From Batillaria attramentaria (Eukaryota; Mollusca; Gastropoda; Batillariidae), in NCBI GenBank assembly GCA_018292915.2, contig JACVVK020000055.1:337001-401000 (forward strand): DNA of 64,000 bases. The letters are read 5' to 3'. The position numbers were made by a program, and so were the translations under genes. The notes under the pieces are model-generated. The model was given only the letters and a program-made list of their open reading frames with translations, was not told the DNA's origin and ran no database searches. This document shows positions 57,786 through 64,000 of this stretch, piece after piece (positions within the stretch are counted from its first letter, which is position 1; the number at the start of each line of letters is the position of its first letter).

Positions 57786-59610
57786 TTTTACGCCCAACTC
57801 GAGTCGCTCCGTAAACACTCGATTGTCGTGTAAATAGGAGCATGTTTAGTTTTCCTTTGTGACGCAAAGAAACTGATGTACACTTATATACTGATGTACG
57901 CTTAATCAATTCTGACTCTTCAGGTGAGGTAAATAAACTTCGGCTGTCTGTTGTGAGGACCAGATTCCAAACTTCCTGACACCCGACAATGACTGGCACT
58001 ACAAAGTTAGCTGTCAGACAATGCGGATTGGTTGTACGTTATATGACAACGGAAATTCAGCAGGTTCACCGTATCACAAAACATCAGTGACTACGCTTCC
58101 TTTCTCATGCATTTACTAGGAATGTTACCACAGAAAACGGCAACAACAACAGAAATGAGTGAAATAAAGGATACATGAACATGTACAGATCTAATGAATA
58201 ACAACTTTCTACCGGCTTCAAAAATAAGGCTGAATACACTGAGTGACCACTTTTTATCATATATATCCTATCTAATCCACATGACTGCCAGAAGAGGTAA
58301 TTACATGTACAAACATGATGAACTTTGGCTCGCCTCGTAGCTCGGTTTATCTCGTCACCCACTAATCTGCTTCTAGTTCTACAGCAGAAGCCGGCGCACG
58401 AGGCAGAGTGTAGTATAGCGTTACAGGAGCCGACGAACAGCGTGGGAAAATCCTGCCAGCGCGCGCTTCCCGCCTCCCTCGTGTCAAGTGGGGGCTCCGG
58501 GAGGGAGTGGGGAGGGGGTAGAGATGCTTTGCGGCTGCTGATACGAGATCAGCTCCTTGAACTGTAGTAAAACGCTTGTTAGGTCAAGTTCGTTGCCGCC
58601 GGAAAACAATATGTTATGCGAGTTGAAGGCATTGTGCTTCGTTGAAGCGTGTTTTCCCACGTGCCTCGCACAATCACAACAAATATCCACTGTACTATTT
58701 AGCGTAACGGATGTACGGTCTTTGGTCACCCTGTCCAGCAGGCCCAGCGGATCCAGCTATTTTGCAATCAAACAATCGCTAAGTTAGTTCAATTCAGTCA
58801 GGAAAACCCATACCCACCCCACTCCATCTCTCAGAACTCTACCCAGGCCTCTCTTCGAGATGCCTAGGCCTGATTCACAAGGACCCTGTCACGCCCTTCT
58901 ACTAGTTCTAGGATCGATCATCATCAACCACTGAATGCCTCTGTGAACACCGGCAACCTGCTTTATTCACCTATTTTCATACATCAAACCCGTCGACTTT
59001 TTCGTAATCGATGTCCTAACGACACAGACCCCAACGCCGTCCAAAGAAAATTGTGAAAGTCGCTGCGTTTGACTGAACATGTCGTTCTCCGCCCCGTCCT
59101 GTTCTTCGCCTGAACGGTTCTACCTATTGATTTTTACACCTGGGTTTTTGATATCTATGGACCTGCCTTCGAGCTCGGGCAAGCTGGACAATACGCAGAG
59201 AAACAACAACGAACACACACATGGCCTAGGTAACTGTAAAACAGGAGAGCATGTGTCCATCTTCATGTTTATTGTACATTCAGACGAACAAGCACACGTC
59301 TGCTTCCTGTACTGTTAAAACAGAAATTAAAACCCCTACCAATCGTACCCCCCCCCCCCGCCCCCCCGCAAAAAATGGAAGCGGGAAATGAAAAACCAAC
59401 AACAAACAAACAAATAAAAAAGCGTACTGTTCACCAACCGTCTTATGTCATAATTATTATAATACAGCCTATAACTGGATTCACATTTAGTAATGTTGTT
59501 GTGGAAGTGGATGGGAATTTGAAGACGATAGAACAGTTTTAAGAATTTCACTCGTACCCTGCAAAAGCTAAGAAGCTCTACCCTCCCCGCCACCCCCCCT
59601 TCTCCCCCCC

Positions 59611-59612
<2 letters not shown>

Positions 59613-59671
<59 letters not shown>
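59613..59671 (+). repeat. (CA)n microsatellite
   Basis: About 29 CA units preceded by C-rich sequence. Confidence 0.98.
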
Positions 59672-59675
<4 letters not shown>

Positions 59676-59812
59676 GAGAAGCAGGGCATGCTAAACGAAA
59701 TAAACCCCCTGAGCAAACTTAGCCGGGAGAGAGCAGGGTAGGACTGGTGGTGTAGAGAAAGGGAGAGGATAGGAGATAGGTGTGTAGTAAGCCTGAAACT
59801 AGAAAACAGACG

Positions 59813-59912
<100 letters not shown>

Positions 59913-61135
59913 TGGTGAACTGCCGAAACAGAGATTCCGATCTGCCTGCTAGCAAGCCATTGCATCAGTTTGACAGCGTGAAGGAAAACAGGAATACGGA
60001 ATGAAAGCCCGGGGCACATTCTCTGATAAAATAATCTACACCACAAGATGCGTTTCGGTCTGCTACGCAGAAAGATTCTTACAAACATGCTTTCAACTTC
60101 AGTTTTCATGAACTTGTGCAAAGTGAAGTTTGGAGGAGAAGGAGGAGGGAGGGGGGGGTTCGTCGGCAAACGCTGCGGTATGTCAGACAAAAACTTGAAC
60201 TTGATACACCCCAAGGATACGGTCAGAGGAAGGGTGAGGATGAGGACTGGAGGTTTTTGTTTTTTTTTTTGAGTAGAAGGATGCCGAGGAATCTCAGAAT
60301 TCAAAACGACATACAGGTCCAAACAGATGAAACTTAAAAAAGCACGTGACTTCTACTACACCACTGCACCGTGAACTGCTAGTACATGGGGGACACGGTT
60401 GCACCAACGACTGGCTAGAGTCACCACACCTCAGTCCTTTGCGTCGTTCTCAGCGTGTAGCCGAATGACGAACCAACACTGCCATTTTCTGGCGTACCCA
60501 GTAGCTCCACAACGAGAACGAAGGCCGACAAACGTCGCCATTTGTGAAGCTACTAGCAACTACTGTGCACACGTTCGTCGTAAGCGAAACCTGCCTAGTA
60601 AATACTGAAAAGACGACCAAACTGTATACATCGTTCCACTTCGACTCTCAATGCCTACACTACATATCGTGAAAGTGTCAGTTCACCAGAGTTAAAAGAA
60701 AAGTATACTCGGTGGTTGAGCACTACCGTTATCTGGAGATGGACCTAAACGTTCATCAAATTAAACCCCTTTTACTAAATAGCTGTAATGTACAGGGCCC
60801 ACATGTAAAAGTCGAGGTTAGGGATTTTAGCCCAGGGTAACACCTCGAACTAAACTAGCTCTAGGGTTGAATTTTCTGGGGTTTTTGTTGTTGTTGTTGT
60901 TTTGTTTAATCAGGAAGCGGGTCCATTCCACCATGGTGCCTAAAACATTAGAGAAGGATTTTTTCCTACCTTTCTTCGCTTCCTTTTTTTATTTGATTTT
61001 GTTTTGTCCTAGTCTGAGTTAGGCCCGTAGCCGTGTTTTAAAGTAACCTCGAGTTTTACATACGGGCCCTGAACTTTCACGAAAGGAGATGCCTGGAACA
61101 AAGGCAAGGAACGGAGGATGGTAACACAGCTGGAG

Positions 61136-61215
<80 letters not shown>
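61136..61215 (+). repeat. (GT)n microsatellite
   Basis: About 39 GT units followed by a G run. Confidence 0.98.
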
Positions 61216-61217
<2 letters not shown>

Positions 61218-61787
61218 GGGGGGGGGGAAGAATCACAGATCCACAACAGATGGCAACCATTTCGTTCAGCAGGCCAGTGTATCTGCACACCTGGAGAAAA
61301 GATCATCCGTATCACCCAGAAATGCGTCACCGTACAATATAGAAAACAAAGAAATTATCACGAAAGTACCGTCAAAGACTAAAGGGAATATTCATCAGCG
61401 CTAGCAAAAGCCTCCGTAATCATAGTGTCCTTCCGGCCAACTATTAGTTACTGCTAGCGCTCTTGTGTGATCATGGCTGATTGGTTCATTGGCTATGTTC
61501 ACATTCTTCGTCTTCATCGTCGTTTCATAGACATGGACTGGCAGGCCAGGCAAGGCTACAGGCCAAAAGAAACAGACAGTCTGACACAGACATAACACGG
61601 AAAACAGCCATGTTCAGCAGAGGCCTGGTGAGATTCAGACTACGTAGCTATTTTCCTAACCTTCCCCCAAGTCATTCAGGCTTGCACGTACACTGTACTA
61701 CGCTGCCCACTGAATGGTAAAAGCCGCGAGGGGTTGCACAGCGAGGAATGTTTCTTAGAGAGTACACGGAATGTTTTCTACCTACAT

Positions 61788-61791
<4 letters not shown>

Positions 61792-61832
<41 letters not shown>
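61792..61832 (+). repeat. (CA)n microsatellite
   Basis: About 20 CA units. Confidence 0.97.
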
Positions 61833-61834
<2 letters not shown>

Positions 61835-61867
61835 TTTCCACACTCAGTCTTTGAGGGTGGGGTGGGT

Positions 61868-62025
61868 GTTTTGGGGTTTAACGTCCTTTTCCACCACATA
61901 GGGTGATATCAAAGACGGGGCAACGATGAAAAAGCCAGCACAAATATTTGGCCCCAGCCGGGATCGAACTCACCACCCGAGCATTAGAAGTCCAACGCTC
62001 TACCATTCGACCACCCCGGCTCCCC
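61868..62025 (-). mobile_element. SINE family C, copy 3
   Basis: Reverse copy, CGTCCTTTTCCACCACATAG to CCAACGCTCTACCATTCGAC, keeping GGCCCCAGCCGGGATCGAAC. Confidence 0.75.
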
Positions 62026-62827
62026 CTCAGTCTTTGAATTCTGCCGCCATGTCATTATTACATGACATAACCCGGCAAAATAAATCCCGCCCTGTTTATA
62101 CACCTTTCCACACAGCAGTCGCGGCGGAGTACCATTCATGACGTAAGCGCCGCCATCGGTAAAGACGTACCCCACTTATCGCGTACTCGGCACAACAATC
62201 AACACTCGCCTCGAGTGGCTAAGTCCTCTCCACGAGTCGCCAGTTTAACTTCACCACTTGACAGGGGCCAACACACTCCTTAACGCCAGTCAGCCACGCT
62301 GTTTGGTGATACAATCTCTCCAAAAACCCATTGTTACCACGCATACAAATGCGATTGTAGCGATAACATCTCTGTACCCGCCAATCGAGGCGATTTCATG
62401 TCAGCTCCGGGGCGCTATGACTTCCGGGCTTCTATTACCGTGTGAAAGAGGTTTAAATTTTTAACTGGAAGCAGAACGTGCCTGGGTTACGGAATTGTGT
62501 TGTGAAGTGAAAGGGATCCCTTTACTGCGGCTTTAGCAGGTCTTCCACAGGAGGAAGAAAAGAAACACAGCGGCCGGTAGGAAGAGGGTGTACTTGGAAT
62601 AGGAGCTGCCCATCTTATGACAGTGTGACATTATAACCAACCCAGATCTTCTTTCTCAGGATTTGCTCAAGAAAAACTGGAGTTTTACACTTGAAATCTT
62701 CAGAAGAAAATGATCCAATTTTGTACATTCAGTAGCATGTAGCAGGCGTGATTTAAACAAATTTCTATTTGATTGAATCCCCAAATCACAATGAAAGCTT
62801 AAAAAAAGGAGGGTGGGCGGGTGGGTG

Positions 62828-62986
62828 TTTGGGAATTTAACATCCTTTTCCACCACGTACGGGGGATATCAAAGATGGGGCAACGTGAAAAAGGCCAGCA
62901 AAAATATTTGGCCCCAGCCGGGACTCGAACTCACGACCCGAGCATTGAGAGTCCAACGCTCTGCCATTCGGCTATCCCGGCTCCCC
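62828..62986 (-). mobile_element. SINE family C, copy 4
   Basis: Reverse copy very like copy 3 and about 0.8 kb from it. It keeps AAATATTTGGCCCCAGCCGG and CAACGCTCTGCCATTCGGC. Confidence 0.75.
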
Positions 62987-63580
62987 TAGATAAAAAAAGG
63001 AAGAAAACCCCAACCGAAAAAAGAAAGGGGGAAAAAAACCCACTTCCCTATAGACCAGAATGACAATAATATTGTACCTAAAGGGTTGAAAAAGATAGAA
63101 ATTTGCGCACTTCCCGCTTAGTCCTGTACAGCAACTCGATGTTCAGCAACTACTGGCTCATTACTGATATATATGGCCGTCCACTGCTGTATACACCGTA
63201 TTCGTACTATCTGAGTACTGCCTGCCAGTGTCGGTCCTGCATATTTATGTGGCGTTGTCAACGCTCGAGCGTCATGCCTTCATCCAAATGTCACACCAAT
63301 TTCTGGCGTCCAAACAAGAACATGCACAGAATACAAAGCGCCTGTTACATGCAGTTACGGCCGTGACTAACCACCGATTACTGGGGCTTGTTGTCGGTAA
63401 TTTTACAGGACGCGATGACACTGTGTTGGTGGTCATGTAGTTAGATGCAGTTACTCCATGTAATGTTTAGGGTGGTGGTGTTATAACGTATTAAAGAGAT
63501 TTTTCGTACGATGTGCAACTGTTGTCTTAAACTCCAAATTTAAATCGCTACTTATTAATGCATGCTGTTTCCTGTGCCTG

Positions 63581-63581
<1 letters not shown>

Positions 63582-63637
<56 letters not shown>
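63582..63637 (+). repeat. (GT)n microsatellite
   Basis: About 27 GT units ending GTGCGTGCG. Confidence 0.97.
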
Positions 63638-63639
<2 letters not shown>

Positions 63640-63781
63640 CGATAAACACAGACTTATTTATTTGGAGAGAGAGACAGAGAGAGTGAGACTTGAATGCTTT
63701 TATTTATTATCTTATACACTGTCATACCCTAATGCAGAAGAGAAATTTCTGTTTTATGTGACACAAAATGGACAATGAAGA

Positions 63782-63861
63782 TATTGTATTGTATTGTATT
63801 GTACTGTACTGTACTGTACTGTACTGTACTGTACTGTACTGTACTGTACTGTACTGTACTG
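63782..63861 (+). repeat. (TATTG)n(TACTG)n 5-bp tandem repeat
   Basis: A few TATTG units change to about twelve TACTG units, a one-base variant that expanded. Confidence 0.95.
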
Positions 63862-64000
63862 TCGTTACAAATGGCCTTCTGACTATTTTCATAGAAACTT
63901 CACACTAGTTCTTCATCATCGCAAAGCGTGTTCATGAAAGAAGTACTCGACCATAATTATGCACTATGTGCTTGTAGAACATGACTACCCCTTTTACTTG

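Overview
This is an animal nuclear genomic window with intron-rich protein genes, long microsatellites and many small transposons and tRNA-headed SINEs. The gene content, long GT/CA tracts and AGGTCA-rich dispersed repeat fit a marine mollusc, probably a gastropod. That is an inference; nothing in the window fixes the species.

Layout. (1) Positions 47-20051, plus strand: 24 exons in one frame of a DCC/neogenin/frazzled-like receptor. It enters from the left edge and encodes two Ig domains and about ten fibronectin type III (FN3) domains, then stops with no visible membrane segment. One of its introns holds a complete antisense alpha-1,3-fucosyltransferase gene (15147-13352). (2) 20052-24801: presumed 3' UTR and spacer with two small inverted-repeat elements. 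(3) 41519-24802, minus strand: a complete 21-exon KIF23 (MKLP1/Pavarotti) kinesin gene of 889 codons. (4) 41520-42166: a short head-to-head promoter shared with (5) SEC11, the signal peptidase catalytic subunit, 42167-44756 plus strand, complete at 182 residues. (6) 44757-49173: convergent 3' flanks. (7) 54291-49174, minus strand: the last four exons of an ENTREP/FAM189-like membrane adaptor with PPxY, Tyr-Glu-Asn and PDZ-ligand motifs. Its 5' end was not found. (8) 54292-64000: repeats and microsatellites with no exon I could support.

The genes do not form a pathway. KIF23 is a cytokinesis motor, SEC11 a housekeeping ER protease, the DCC-like protein an adhesion or guidance molecule, the fucosyltransferase a Golgi glycan enzyme, and the ENTREP-like protein a probable ubiquitin-ligase adaptor.

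Most of the unusual material is non-coding. There are two inverted copies of an element rich in ERR/NR5A-type half-sites, one split by a hAT-like element. Several elements carry CAGGG-type ends and 5-6 bp target duplications, one of them holding a 32-bp satellite. A 92-bp perfect TTAA-bounded palindrome sits in a truncated LINE. A threefold 54-bp duplication carries a splice acceptor of the DCC-like gene. Exon boundaries were read by eye from splice signals and frame continuity and may be off by a few bases.
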